A DNA stretch of 64,000 bases from NCBI GenBank assembly GCA_024636955.1, contig JAGXGB010000081.1:39263-103262 (forward strand), given 5' to 3'. The position numbers and the translations under genes are program-made. The stretch comes from Bacteroidales bacterium (lineage in GTDB: Bacteria > Bacteroidota > Bacteroidia > Bacteroidales > Lentimicrobiaceae). Under the pieces are notes generated by a model. It did no database searches and was not told the DNA's origin. It worked only from the letters and a program-made list of their open reading frames with translations. This document shows, in pieces, positions 1 through 9,096 of this stretch; the first letter of the stretch is position 1; every line of letters begins with the position of its first letter.

Positions 1-1
1 T

Positions 2-427
2 GAATGCCTCATTCATCAGCCCAGATATTCGATGTTTGAACGATGGATTGAGAATGGTTTACTTGAAGTGCTGGAGAAAAATGGCATAGGATGTATTGCG
101 TATTCGCCTCTTGCACAAGGACTACTTACTGATCGTTACCTTGAAGGTATTCCTGCAGGCTCAAGGGCATCAAAAGCCCATTTTCTAAAACCTGAAAGTA
201 TAACCCCTGAGAAACTTGCTAAAATAAGAAAATTAAATTCTATGGCTAATCAGCGTGGGCAAACACTCGCACAAATGTCACTTGCCTGGGTACTGAAAGA
301 TAACCGTATTACTTCAGTTTTGGTGGGAGCCAGCAGTACTCAGCAGATTGATGACAACATAAAAGCTCTTGAGAACATAACTTTTTCAGAGCAAGATATT
401 TCAGCAATCAATGATATTTTAAAATGA
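2..427 (+). CDS. Aldo/keto reductase, C-terminal part (cut by window edge)
   Basis: This is the C-terminal 141 or so residues of a gene that begins before the window. The reading frame is open from base 2 and upstream of the first internal ATG at 32. Its opening residues (LIHQPRYSMFERW) and the following GIGCIAYSPLAQGLLTDRYL are typical of the YghZ/Kv-beta-like branch of the aldo/keto reductases, TIM-barrel NADPH-dependent enzymes that reduce aldehydes such as L-glyceraldehyde 3-phosphate. A later segment, SVLVGASSTQQIDDNIKAL, is the usual C-terminal NADP-binding region of the family. The catalytic Tyr and Lys would lie in the missing N-terminal half, so activity cannot be judged. It converges with the minus-strand murF-alr gene across a short spacer holding a direct repeat. 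The family is clear; the substrate is not. Confidence 0.85.
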   Translation, partial: ECLIHQPRYSMFERWIENGLLEVLEKNGIGCIAYSPLAQGLLTDRYLEGIPAGSRASKAHFLKPESITPEKLAKIRKLNSMANQRGQTLAQMSLAWVLKDNRITSVLVGASSTQQIDDNIKALENITFSEQDISAINDILK

Positions 428-432
428 ATCAT

Positions 433-462
433 TTTGCATGATCATTTTTTTGCATGATCATT
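433..462. repeat. Short tandem direct repeat with palindromic core
   Basis: A 14-bp sequence (TTTGCATGATCATT) occurs at 433-446 and again at 449-462, a 16-bp period. Each copy contains the palindrome ATGATCAT, so the two copies can also pair as an 8-bp hairpin around a T-rich loop. It lies between two convergent genes, so it may help terminate transcription, but this is inference. Confidence 0.6.
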
Positions 463-482
463 GGTATGATTGTCATAATTGC

Positions 483-2966
483 TTATTCCTGAAAGTATAT
501 CCTTTTAACCCTTCTCGAAATGCCAGTTAATATCTCATAAGGTATAGTTTCCATTTGTTCGGCTACCTTGTTTAATGAGATTTCATGACCAAACACAATA
601 ACCTCATCACCTTCCTCAGCCTCAACACCAGTGATATCCAGTATAGTCATATCCATATTAACGTTTCCAATGATTGGAACGAGTTTGTTTTTTACAAACA
701 TGCATCCAACACCGTTTCCCAGCTTTCGCCCTAAGCCATCAGCATAACCAACAGGAACAATAGCTATTGTACTGTTATGTTGAGCTATCCACTTACAATT
801 GTAACCAACTGCATCGCCTTCATAAATGGTTTTCACTTGAGAAATGACAGTTTTAAGGCTGCTAACTATTTCAAGCTTTTTTTGAATAGATACCAGCGGA
901 GAAACACCATAAAGAGAAATGCCCAATCGTACCATTTCAAACTGGGCATATGGATGGCGTATTATTCCGGCAGAGTTTAGAATATGTCGCATAAAAGAGT
1001 AACCCAGATTGTCTTTGATTCTCCAGGTCATTCGCTCGAAGTTTGATATCTGGGCAGTTGTGAACCAATCCAGATCTTTAACATCACTGGCAGCCAGGTG
1101 AGAGAATACAGAAATAACTTTTATTTGAGGATAAGTATTCAATTGATTAGCGAGTTGTTCAATGTCGTCTTCCATAAAACCCAACCGATGCATTCCCGTA
1201 TCAAGCTTAATATGGATATTGACTGGATGCTCAAAAGCACCATTAGTATTATCAATTGTATTTATTAAATTGTCAAGCGTCCTAAAACTGTAAATTTCAG
1301 GCTCAAGATTATACCTGATTAAACTTTCCATTCCGCTTATTTCAGGATTCATAACCATTATGGGTAAACTGATTCCAGCTTTGCGCAATTCAACACCTTC
1401 ATCAACATAAGCAACAGCAAGGTAATCGGCATGATGGAACTGCAATGTGTTGGCTATCTCGAATGATCCGGAGCCATAAGAAAAAGCCTTCACCATGACC
1501 ATGATTTTGGTTGATGGTTTAACAATTGACCTGAAGTAATTAAGATTATGCACAAGTGCATTCAAGTTTACTTCCAGAATAGTTTCATGCGATTTCTGTT
1601 GGAGTAACTCATTAATGCGTTCGAACTCAAACATCCTGGCTCCTTTAATCAGGATACTCTCATTCCGGAATTGAAGTTGGTTTATGTTCGAGATAAATTC
1701 ATCGGTAGTATCAAAGAACTGTTTTTGCATTGAGAACAACTCACGAAACTTTGCTATCTCAGTGCCTATTCCTATAAGTCTGGTAATTCCTTTTTGGCTT
1801 AACAGATTGGCGATTGAACCATAGAGATGTTCACTGTTAGAGGAACTTTGCAGCATATCGCTCAATATTACAGTCTTTTTCTCATGTCCTGTTTGTTGTG
1901 TAAGGAAGTCAAGGGCATTTGCCAGAGAATCGGGGTCAGAACTATAGGTGTCATTTATTATGATGCAACCATTAATTCCCTCCTTCATTTCAAGTCGCAT
2001 AGCAACTGACTGAAGTTTCAGCATTCGGTTCCTTATAACTTCAGGTCCATAACCAAAAACTAACATGGCCGACCAGCAGTGAATAGCATTTTCTATAGAA
2101 GCTTCATCAGTAAATCGTATAGTGATATCATGAACCGTGTTCTGATAGACACCCTTGATTGTGGTAGATCTTTTATCTCTGATGATTTCCTTGATTTGAA
2201 GGGTTGAATTGATACTTGTGCCCCAGCTGAATAAAGAAGGAGCAAAACCGTTCTTGTCCTTTCCTTCGATTAGTTGTTTGTGGATTACTTCAGCATCTTG
2301 ATTATAAATTATAGTATTTGTTTTTTGAAATAACAAAAGCTTTTCCTTAGTTTTTTGATCATGAGAAATAAAGAACTGGTCATGTGCCTGTCCTATGTTT
2401 GTAATGATGCCAATAGTTGGTTTGATTATTTCATAAAGCTTAACCATTTCACCTGGCTGGGAAATGCCAGCTTCAAATATTGCAAGGTTATGCAAGGGGC
2501 TTATTTGCCATACTGAGAGTGGAACTCCAATTTGCGAATTATAACTTTTAGGACTTCTAACGATAGTTTTCTCTTCTGATAGCAATTGCCATAACCATTC
2601 TTTGACAATAGTTTTACCATTGCTTCCTGTAACACCAATAACAGGAATGTTGTACTGTATGCGATGCCAGGTTGCTAATTTTTGCAATGCTGCCAAAGTG
2701 TCGTCAACTACTATGAAGTTAGCTTCATAGCTTTGATTAGCAGGTAATTTATTTACACAGAAATTTCTAACACCCTGCTTTGCAAGCTCTTCAATATATT
2801 TATGGCCATCATTCCTTTGGGTAACAAGGGCAAAAAACAAAGACATGGAAGGTGAATTCAGCTTTCGGCTATCGGTAACGAGGTCACTAATTAATACCTG
2901 AGCTGAACGAATTGATACCTTCCCTGAAACAATTTCAGCTATTTCGGTGATGTTATATTCCTTCAA
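483..2966 (-). CDS. murF-alr: Bifunctional MurF / alanine racemase fusion
   Basis: The 827-residue protein joins two cytoplasmic peptidoglycan-precursor enzymes. Residues 1 to about 455 are MurF, the ATP-dependent ligase that adds D-Ala-D-Ala to UDP-MurNAc-tripeptide; the Mur ligase P-loop GSNGKT is at 114-119, and the ligase middle and C-terminal domains follow. From about residue 458 it is a fold-III PLP alanine racemase: MVKAFSYGSGS around 490 carries the PLP lysine, YNCKWIA carries the expected catalytic tyrosine, and the protein ends in a typical SRRVKRIYF. Coupling makes D-Ala where it is ligated. This fusion is known across Bacteroidota. The gene follows pdxA on the minus strand with a 17-bp gap, so the two are probably cotranscribed. 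Confidence 0.95.
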   Translation of the reverse strand: MKEYNITEIAEIVSGKVSIRSAQVLISDLVTDSRKLNSPSMSLFFALVTQRNDGHKYIEELAKQGVRNFCVNKLPANQSYEANFIVVDDTLAALQKLATWHRIQYNIPVIGVTGSNGKTIVKEWLWQLLSEEKTIVRSPKSYNSQIGVPLSVWQISPLHNLAIFEAGISQPGEMVKLYEIIKPTIGIITNIGQAHDQFFISHDQKTKEKLLLFQKTNTIIYNQDAEVIHKQLIEGKDKNGFAPSLFSWGTSINSTLQIKEIIRDKRSTTIKGVYQNTVHDITIRFTDEASIENAIHCWSAMLVFGYGPEVIRNRMLKLQSVAMRLEMKEGINGCIIINDTYSSDPDSLANALDFLTQQTGHEKKTVILSDMLQSSSNSEHLYGSIANLLSQKGITRLIGIGTEIAKFRELFSMQKQFFDTTDEFISNINQLQFRNESILIKGARMFEFERINELLQQKSHETILEVNLNALVHNLNYFRSIVKPSTKIMVMVKAFSYGSGSFEIANTLQFHHADYLAVAYVDEGVELRKAGISLPIMVMNPEISGMESLIRYNLEPEIYSFRTLDNLINTIDNTNGAFEHPVNIHIKLDTGMHRLGFMEDDIEQLANQLNTYPQIKVISVFSHLAASDVKDLDWFTTAQISNFERMTWRIKDNLGYSFMRHILNSAGIIRHPYAQFEMVRLGISLYGVSPLVSIQKKLEIVSSLKTVISQVKTIYEGDAVGYNCKWIAQHNSTIAIVPVGYADGLGRKLGNGVGCMFVKNKLVPIIGNVNMDMTILDITGVEAEEGDEVIVFGHEISLNKVAEQMETIPYEILTGISRRVKRIYFQE

Positions 2967-2983
2967 GCTCAGATGTATTATGT

Positions 2984-4054
2984 TTAAGATTCTGTTTCGT
3001 GACGGCTTGCCTTTAAAGGATTTGCCGATATTTCAGCGTATTGTTTTCTGTTATACCATATATCACACGCAAGGAACATTGCTGCTCTGAACGAATCAGG
3101 TGAAGCAAGATCTTTTCCGGCTATTTCATAAGCAGTGCCATGAGCGGGTGAAGTTCGAATGAAAGGCAAACCTGCTGTAAAGTTAACTCCCGAATCAAAT
3201 GACAGCGTCTTAAAAGGTAGCATACCCTGATCGTGGTACATGGCAAGTATTCCATCAAATTTATTGTAATTTGATGATCCGAAGAAGCCGTCAGCAGGGT
3301 AAGGTCCAAAGACAAGATATCCTTTTTCTTTGGCCTTTTCAATGGCTGGTTTAATAACAGTAATTTCCTCATTTCCCAACAGCCCTTCATCACCAGCGTG
3401 AGGATTTAATCCCATAACTGCAATTTTTGGAGAATTAATGCCAAAGTCAGTAATTAGCGACTTGTGAAGAATGTCAATTTTATTAAGAATAAGGTCAACA
3501 TTAAGCCTTCCGGCAATTTCATTCACAGGAATGTGTCCTGTTATAACACCAATCCTAAGATTGTTGCTGATCATAAGCATTAACGAATCTGTTGAGTTGA
3601 ACTTTGTGGCAAGATACTCTGTATGACCCGGAAAAGTAAATTCATCTGATTGGATTGTTTTTTTATTAATCGGTCCAGTTACTAAAGCATTTGTAAAACC
3701 TTTCATTAAGTCAGCGGTGGCTGCTTCTAATGATAAAAAAGCTTGCTCACCTGAGAATGAAGTAGGTTTTCCTACCTCAATTTTAACTTCCTCATCATGC
3801 AGGTTGATCAGGTTAGCTTTTTTAGGGTTAATATTCTCAGTTTTACGGGCAATGTGGAAATTGAAGTCAGATAAGTTAGTAGCCTTTTTGTAAAAGGAAA
3901 CGGCTTTTGATAACCCATAAACCACAGGCGTGAGCATTTCGTAGATGCGATTATCAGATAGGCACTTGATTATAATCTCGTAACCAATTCCATTCAAATC
4001 ACCTGTTGATATGCCAATTATTGGTTTACTTTCGCTTTCGGGCATTTTATTCAT
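2984..4054 (-). CDS. pdxA: 4-hydroxythreonine-4-phosphate dehydrogenase PdxA
   Basis: PdxA oxidises 4-phosphohydroxy-L-threonine with NAD(P)+ in the DXP-dependent route to pyridoxal phosphate. At 356 residues it has the usual length, and the family blocks are present: TGDLNGIGYE near the N-terminus, TGPINKKTI, FPGHTEYLA, GLNPHAGDEG and AMYHDQGMLPFK, the last three supplying the metal-binding histidines, then a C-terminal TSPAHGTAYEIAGK. It is upstream of murF-alr, whose racemase half needs PLP, a plausible functional link. A Bacteroidota -7 box lies just upstream. PdxA draws on 1-deoxyxylulose 5-phosphate, the same precursor used by Dxr at 24.3 kb. Confidence 0.95.
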   Translation of the reverse strand: MNKMPESESKPIIGISTGDLNGIGYEIIIKCLSDNRIYEMLTPVVYGLSKAVSFYKKATNLSDFNFHIARKTENINPKKANLINLHDEEVKIEVGKPTSFSGEQAFLSLEAATADLMKGFTNALVTGPINKKTIQSDEFTFPGHTEYLATKFNSTDSLMLMISNNLRIGVITGHIPVNEIAGRLNVDLILNKIDILHKSLITDFGINSPKIAVMGLNPHAGDEGLLGNEEITVIKPAIEKAKEKGYLVFGPYPADGFFGSSNYNKFDGILAMYHDQGMLPFKTLSFDSGVNFTAGLPFIRTSPAHGTAYEIAGKDLASPDSFRAAMFLACDIWYNRKQYAEISANPLKASRHETES

Positions 4055-4071
4055 TTTATTATTATTTAAGG

Positions 4072-4079
4072 CAAAGATA
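4072..4079 (-). promoter_or_regulatory. Candidate -7 box for pdxA-murF-alr
   Basis: Read on the minus strand this is TATCTTTG followed by C, an exact match to the Bacteroidota -7 consensus TAnnTTTG, 18 bp before the pdxA start codon. No clear TTTG box is seen at the expected -33 distance. Confidence 0.5.
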
Positions 4080-4120
4080 AGATTTTGCTATTTTAGCGCA
4101 TCATTTTATAATCGTAAATT

Positions 4121-4954
4121 ATGACAACCTGTTATTTCGTTTCTGACTTGCATGGCAGTGAAGATAAATACAATTTACTTGCAAGGGAAATAATCCGAAA
4201 TAAACCCTCTTTTTTGTTTTTAGGTGGCGATCTGTTGCCTCATGTCAGATATTCAGATAAACAGAAAAGCAATGAATTAAATTCCTTTATTAAAGAATTT
4301 ATGTTTCCGTTGTTTCAAAGTTTGCAAAAGCAAATGGGGTGTAATTATCCGGATGTTTTTTTAATCGCAGGCAATGATGACTATAAATCTGATATACCGG
4401 GTTTTGAATATGGCGTTCAGAAAGAATTGTGGAAATTCCTGAATAGCAATAAAGTAAGGTTTGGACCTTACCATATTTATGGATACTCTTATGTGCCACC
4501 TACACCATTCAGAATCAAAGATTGGGAGAAATATGACATTGATGGTTCAATCAATCCAGGTTGCCTCACCCCTGAAGGTGGTTATAGAAGTGTTCCGCCC
4601 TCACCAGCAGATGGCAAACTAATCAGTGATGATTTGGAAATTTTGATTGGAAATGACATAATGGACAGAGCGATATTCATGTTTCATTCTCCTCCTTACG
4701 ATTCCTTACTTGATAAAATAAAAGGGCAGGAAAGTATTGGAAGTATCGCTATAAGACGTTTTATTGATAACAAACAACCATATATCACACTCCACGGTCA
4801 TGCTCACGAATCATCAACATTAACGGGATGCTGGAATCAGCAGTTCGGAAGAACGCATTCTTTTTCAGCTGCATACGATGGAAATGATTTGGCATTAGTG
4901 GTATTTCAGATTGATAATCCTGCTCAATCTGAAAGAAAGCTAATTGCAGAATAG
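4121..4954 (+). CDS. Calcineurin-like metallophosphoesterase
   Basis: This 277-residue cytoplasmic protein (no signal peptide) has the full set of metal-binding motifs of the calcineurin-like phosphoesterases: DLH at residues 9-11, GGD ending at residue 37, GND at 84-86 and GHAH near residue 228. A dinuclear metal centre and hydrolysis of a phosphoester are therefore expected, but the sequence does not reveal the substrate. The gene stands alone on the plus strand between the divergent pdxA and the convergent kdtA, so context offers no clue. Confidence 0.85.
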   Translation: MTTCYFVSDLHGSEDKYNLLAREIIRNKPSFLFLGGDLLPHVRYSDKQKSNELNSFIKEFMFPLFQSLQKQMGCNYPDVFLIAGNDDYKSDIPGFEYGVQKELWKFLNSNKVRFGPYHIYGYSYVPPTPFRIKDWEKYDIDGSINPGCLTPEGGYRSVPPSPADGKLISDDLEILIGNDIMDRAIFMFHSPPYDSLLDKIKGQESIGSIAIRRFIDNKQPYITLHGHAHESSTLTGCWNQQFGRTHSFSAAYDGNDLALVVFQIDNPAQSERKLIAE

Positions 4955-4969
4955 TTTTTAGATAAACCC

Positions 4970-6289
4970 TCAACCAGCAATTTCATTGGTTATGTATTTC
5001 TCCAGTTCACTCATGATGAGTTGTGTTGCCCCCGTTCGGTTCTTAACATACTCGCTTGCAGCAATTGAATAAGCTTCAAGTTTATGAGGGGAATCAATGA
5101 AGGAGGTTACTACATTTATAAGTTCCTCTGCAGATGATACGCTAACTGCTGCATTTTCAGCTATCAGTTCTCTGGCTTCCTTAAATTTTAGATAATTTGG
5201 TCCGAAAATAACAGGCATACCGTACACGGCAGCCTCGAGAGTATTATGAATGCCTTGTCCAAAACCTCCACCAATAAATGCAATGTCACCATAATTGTAT
5301 ATGCGGGACAGTATACCAATAGAATCAATAATCACTACTTGTTTATCAATTATTCTGCGAGCAGTTTTCATATTCTCACCTGTCCCTTGTGGTTTTTGGT
5401 CAGGGTTTGCACTAAACACTTCGCTAAACAAACAGTAATTACCAGGAAATTTACCAGTAAGTTCATTTAGGTGGTGTGTATTTACCTCATGGGGCGCAAT
5501 TATAAGTTTTAAATTAGGGGTACTTTCAACGAGTTTTTGTAGCAACACTTCGTCAGCTGGCCATGTGCTTCCGGCAACCATTATTTTGCTTCCTTGTGAA
5601 AAATTTTCAAGTTCATCAATTGGAGTTATTTGCTGTATGATACTTGAAACTCTATCAAATCGTGTGTCCCCGCATACAGTAACGTTATTCACGTCAATCA
5701 TTCTAAGCAGTTCAGATGATTCTTCATCCTGTACAAATACTTGTTTCAAATTACGCAAATGTGTTCTGAACCAACCACCATACCATTTGAAAAAGTGCTG
5801 TTCAGGACGGAATATAGCTGATATGGTATAAGCAGGGATTTTATTGGTGTGAAGTTCATTTAGGTAGTTGAACCAGAATTCATACTTGACAAATATTGCT
5901 ATTGCCGGGGATACTATTTTTATAAATCTTCTGGCATTTCTCTTTGTGTCAATAGGTAGATAAAACACCATATCTGCATCAGAATTGGCTGACTTGTTAT
6001 TAAATCCTGATGGTGAGAAGAAAGTCAACAAGACGATGAACCCGGGAAATCTTTTTTTTATTTCTTGTATAACAGGCCTGCCTTGCTCGTACTCACCCAG
6101 AGAAGCACAATGTACCCAGATTACAGGGGCAGGATTTTCACCCGAATTATGAGCTCCGAAAACCTCTTCAAGTTTATCAAAAATATACCGCCGGCCATAG
6201 AACCAATCTCTCGCTTTCTGATTAACTAACGATAATAGTCGAAGGGATAGCCCGTATAAACCTACAATGACGCTATAAATGTTTCGCAT
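4970..6289 (-). CDS. kdtA: 3-deoxy-D-manno-octulosonic acid (Kdo) transferase
   Basis: KdtA/WaaA transfers Kdo from CMP-Kdo to the lipid A precursor at the inner face of the inner membrane, the first step of LPS core assembly. The 439-residue protein has an N-terminal membrane-anchor segment, then the GT30 motif CASLGEYEQG with the probable catalytic Glu66, and a C-terminal GT-B domain with VAGSTWPADE and GGGFGQGIHNTLEAAVYGMPVIFGP-type motifs typical of the CMP-sugar binding half. It follows the minus-strand outer-membrane protein gene by 37 bp and is probably read from the same transcript. It implies that the organism makes lipid A. Confidence 0.95.
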   Translation of the reverse strand: MRNIYSVIVGLYGLSLRLLSLVNQKARDWFYGRRYIFDKLEEVFGAHNSGENPAPVIWVHCASLGEYEQGRPVIQEIKKRFPGFIVLLTFFSPSGFNNKSANSDADMVFYLPIDTKRNARRFIKIVSPAIAIFVKYEFWFNYLNELHTNKIPAYTISAIFRPEQHFFKWYGGWFRTHLRNLKQVFVQDEESSELLRMIDVNNVTVCGDTRFDRVSSIIQQITPIDELENFSQGSKIMVAGSTWPADEVLLQKLVESTPNLKLIIAPHEVNTHHLNELTGKFPGNYCLFSEVFSANPDQKPQGTGENMKTARRIIDKQVVIIDSIGILSRIYNYGDIAFIGGGFGQGIHNTLEAAVYGMPVIFGPNYLKFKEARELIAENAAVSVSSAEELINVVTSFIDSPHKLEAYSIAASEYVKNRTGATQLIMSELEKYITNEIAG

Positions 6290-6326
6290 CCATTTATTTA
6301 TTTCGGAAAGAGATTCAGCGGTTCAA

Positions 6327-7112
6327 TTAATAGTAATAGAACTCTTTAGGCGTTCGTTTGTAAACCGGAATAAACCATCCTGCCTTTAATGAGAACAATA
6401 TATCAGTAAATTTACCAGTGTTATAATTCATCTCTGAAAATGAATACGGTCGGGCATGCTGCGTAAAAGCCACCGTTAAATCAATTCCAGTGTAAAAATT
6501 TATTACACGCTTATTGTCAAGGTATAAGAATCCTGCAAAAGCGTTAATAGCAGGCCCTCTCTTTAACTCGTCATATCCTTTTAAATAATCACCTGTAATT
6601 TGAGGTGCTGATTTATCGCGATGGTCAATAAAAATTTTATGCTCTAAATAGCCTCCACCAAGACCAAACACTATACCTGAATTTGGATTAGGTTTCCCAA
6701 GTGAAATAACTTTGCCTGCTTTTGCAATCAATGAATAACCACGCTCATTAAAGTGGTAGGTGGAGTATATTCCTTCAAGGTCAACGATGTTCCCATCCTG
6801 TGTTTCAATGTTGCTTAAGATCTTATCGGTATTTTTAACTTCTGTTCCGAACATAAAACCACCTTCAATGCCAAACAACCAATTTTCAGATGTTTTATAC
6901 ATGTATCCGGGACCTACCATTGAATTAGCACCAAATCTCCTGGCAATGTCACCTCCCGGAACCTGATAAGCATAGTGTGCTTGTATCAAATGCATTGAAA
7001 TAACCGAATCCTTAACATTGAGCTGTGCATGCGCAATGCCAGGAATCATGAACATTAAAGTTATAAAACAGGAAGTAATGAGCGCGCTTGAAAGGGAGAT
7101 AATCCTAAGCAT
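6327..7112 (-). CDS. Predicted outer-membrane beta-barrel protein, unknown function
   Basis: The 261-residue product starts with a long signal peptide ending in AHA-Q (about residues 1-30). The rest is rich in alternating aromatic and glycine-containing strands (GPGYMYKTSENWLFGIEGGFMFG, FGLGGGYLEHKIFI, FSLKAGWFIPVYKR) and ends in YYY, as expected of a small outer-membrane beta-barrel. I recognise no enzymatic motif and do not assign a function. It is the first gene of a probable two-gene transcript with kdtA, so an envelope role is likely. Confidence 0.7.
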   Translation of the reverse strand: MLRIISLSSALITSCFITLMFMIPGIAHAQLNVKDSVISMHLIQAHYAYQVPGGDIARRFGANSMVGPGYMYKTSENWLFGIEGGFMFGTEVKNTDKILSNIETQDGNIVDLEGIYSTYHFNERGYSLIAKAGKVISLGKPNPNSGIVFGLGGGYLEHKIFIDHRDKSAPQITGDYLKGYDELKRGPAINAFAGFLYLDNKRVINFYTGIDLTVAFTQHARPYSFSEMNYNTGKFTDILFSLKAGWFIPVYKRTPKEFYYY

Positions 7113-7139
7113 TATATGTTAACTGGTTGGTATAGGGTG

Positions 7140-7147
7140 CAAATATA
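7140..7147 (-). promoter_or_regulatory. Candidate -7 box for the barrel protein-kdtA transcript
   Basis: On the minus strand this reads TATATTTG then C, matching TAnnTTTG, 28 bp before the start codon at 7112. No good -33 box is seen. Confidence 0.45.
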
Positions 7148-7193
7148 CGCAATACTCCAATAATACAGTGATTTTGTAGAAAGAGCAAGGTAT

Positions 7194-7224
7194 TTTAACA
7201 AATTTGGTAATAGTTGTATCTTTG
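7194..7224 (+). promoter_or_regulatory. Candidate Bacteroidota promoter for the sugar-nucleotide genes
   Basis: TTTA at 7194-7197 is followed after 19 bp by TATCTTTG at 7217-7224, close to the consensus TTTG-N19-TAnnTTTG. The DegT aminotransferase start codon is 62 bp downstream. Confidence 0.55.
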
Positions 7225-7286
7225 CGGCCTTACTAAAAGAAAGTTTAAATTGATTCACCTATTTAATCAACCAATACTTCAGTTTC

Positions 7287-8420
7287 ATGAATAAAATATC
7301 AATGGTCGACCTTAAAAATCAATACCTGAAAATCAAAGATCAGATTGATTTAGCTATTACAGAAGTTATTGATTCCACAGCTTTCATAAATGGCCCGGCT
7401 GTTAAATCATTCCAGGAACATCTTGAGCAATATCTTGGTGTGAAGCATGTTATCCCCTGTGCTAATGGAACTGATGCGCTGCAAGTGTCAATGATGGCCT
7501 TAAATCTCAAACCTGGCGATGAAGTAATTACCACCTCATTTACATTTATTGCTACTGCAGAAGTGATTGCCTTGCTTGGGCTATCACCTGTTGTAGTTGA
7601 TGTAGATCCTGATACATTCAATATTGATCCTGAAGCTATCAAACGGGCCATTACTCCTAAAACGAAAGCAATTGTGCCGGTTCATCTTTTCGGACAATGT
7701 GCTGACATGGAAGCTATTCTTGAAATAGCTAAGGAGCACAATTTATATGTTATTGAAGACGCCTGCCAGTCAATTGGCGCTGATTATATATTCAAAGATG
7801 GAAATAGAAAGAAGTCTGGTACAATAGGAGATATCGGCTGCACATCGTTTTTCCCAAGCAAGAATCTTGGTTGCTATGGTGATGGTGGTGCCATATTTAC
7901 AAATGATGATAATTTGGCTAAGCAATTAAGGGTTATGGTCAACCATGGCATGACAGTTAGGTACTATCATGATTTTGTTGGAGTAAACAGCAGGTTAGAC
8001 AGTATTCAGGCTGCTGTTCTGGATGTTAAGCTTAAATATCTTGATGATTATAATAATGCCCGCACCCAGGCAGCTGAATACTACAATAAGGCTTTTGCAA
8101 ATCATCCTAACCTCAAAACACCTTTTAAAGCACCACATTCTACTCATGTATTTCATCAGTATACATTAGTAACTTCAGGTATTGACCGTAATGCACTCAC
8201 TGAATTTATGGCTGTGAATCAGGTTCCCGCAATGATTTATTATCCTGTACCTTTACACATGCAAAAGGCATATATTGATCCACGTTATAATGAGGGTGAT
8301 TTTCCTGTAACTGAGCACCTTTGTAAAACAGTTGTTTCTCTTCCTATGCATACAGAATTAGATGAAGAACAATTAGCATACATTACCGGGAAACTCCTGG
8401 AATTTGTAAATAAAGGGTAA
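7287..8420 (+). CDS. DegT/DnrJ/EryC1/StrS-family sugar aminotransferase (WbpE-like)
   Basis: A PLP-dependent aminotransferase of 377 residues that would transfer an amino group to a keto-sugar nucleotide. Signature features are GTDALQVSMMAL (cofactor-phosphate region), VIEDACQSIGA (Asp that contacts PLP) and FFPSKNLGCYGDGGA with the Schiff-base lysine at residue 192. The next gene, 71 bp downstream, encodes a WbpD-like N-acetyltransferase; WbpE and WbpD act in sequence on UDP-3-keto-GlcNAcA in Pseudomonas, which suggests a 3-amino (then 3-acetamido) sugar for O-antigen or a similar glycan. The upstream WbpA/WbpB-type dehydrogenases are not in the window, so the exact substrate remains inferred. 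Confidence 0.88.
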   Translation: MNKISMVDLKNQYLKIKDQIDLAITEVIDSTAFINGPAVKSFQEHLEQYLGVKHVIPCANGTDALQVSMMALNLKPGDEVITTSFTFIATAEVIALLGLSPVVVDVDPDTFNIDPEAIKRAITPKTKAIVPVHLFGQCADMEAILEIAKEHNLYVIEDACQSIGADYIFKDGNRKKSGTIGDIGCTSFFPSKNLGCYGDGGAIFTNDDNLAKQLRVMVNHGMTVRYYHDFVGVNSRLDSIQAAVLDVKLKYLDDYNNARTQAAEYYNKAFANHPNLKTPFKAPHSTHVFHQYTLVTSGIDRNALTEFMAVNQVPAMIYYPVPLHMQKAYIDPRYNEGDFPVTEHLCKTVVSLPMHTELDEEQLAYITGKLLEFVNKG

Positions 8421-8491
8421 CATAGAAGAAACGTTTACATGCTGTGTTGGTTAATTATGTAGGTTAACTGCTTAAACAATAACAAATATTA

Positions 8492-9073
8492 ATGGACGAA
8501 AAGATAGATTATTTTGCACATGAAACTGCTGTGATAGATGAAGGCTGCACTATTGGGAAAGGCGTCAAAATCTGGCACTTCTGCCATGTGATGGAAGGCT
8601 GCATTATTGGAGAAGGTTGCAACATTGGCCAGAATGTAGTGATTTCTCCAGGCGTTGTACTCGGAAAAAATGTAAAAGTCCAGAACAATGTTTCCATCTA
8701 TACAGGTGTTACTTGTGAGGATGATGTTTTCCTTGGGCCATCAATGGTGTTCACAAATGTTATTAATCCAAGAAGTGCAGTCAACCGACGCGGCAGCTAC
8801 AGCACTACTGTGGTTAAAAAAGGCGCTTCAATTGGGGCAAATGCAACCATTGTTTGCGGACATGATATTGGAGAATATGCCTTCATTGGTGCTGGTGCTG
8901 TGGTAACTAAAGAGGTGTTACCTTATGCTCTGGTTGTTGGTAATCCTGCAAGGCAGACGGGGTGGATGAGTGAATATGGCCACAAACTGAGTTTTAATAA
9001 AGAAGGAATAGCTGAATGTCCTGAAAGCCGTGACATTTATCAATTGAAGGATGGACACGTTAGTAAGATTTAA
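8492..9073 (+). CDS. Hexapeptide-repeat sugar N-acetyltransferase (WbpD-like)
   Basis: The 193-residue protein is built from left-handed beta-helix hexapeptide repeats (IGKGVKIWHFCHV, IGEGCNIGQNVVI, LGKNVKVQNNVSI and later IGANATIVCGHDIG). The segment FLGPSMVFTNVINPRSAV and the end motif VVGNPARQTGWMSEYGHKL are characteristic of WbpD/WlbB-type enzymes, which acetylate the 3-amino group of UDP-2-acetamido-3-amino-2,3-dideoxyglucuronate with acetyl-CoA. Trimeric, cytoplasmic. It sits directly after the aminotransferase that would produce such an amino sugar. The precise sugar is inference. Confidence 0.87.
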   Translation: MDEKIDYFAHETAVIDEGCTIGKGVKIWHFCHVMEGCIIGEGCNIGQNVVISPGVVLGKNVKVQNNVSIYTGVTCEDDVFLGPSMVFTNVINPRSAVNRRGSYSTTVVKKGASIGANATIVCGHDIGEYAFIGAGAVVTKEVLPYALVVGNPARQTGWMSEYGHKLSFNKEGIAECPESRDIYQLKDGHVSKI

Positions 9074-9096
9074 AACCAAACATTAAACATTGCATT

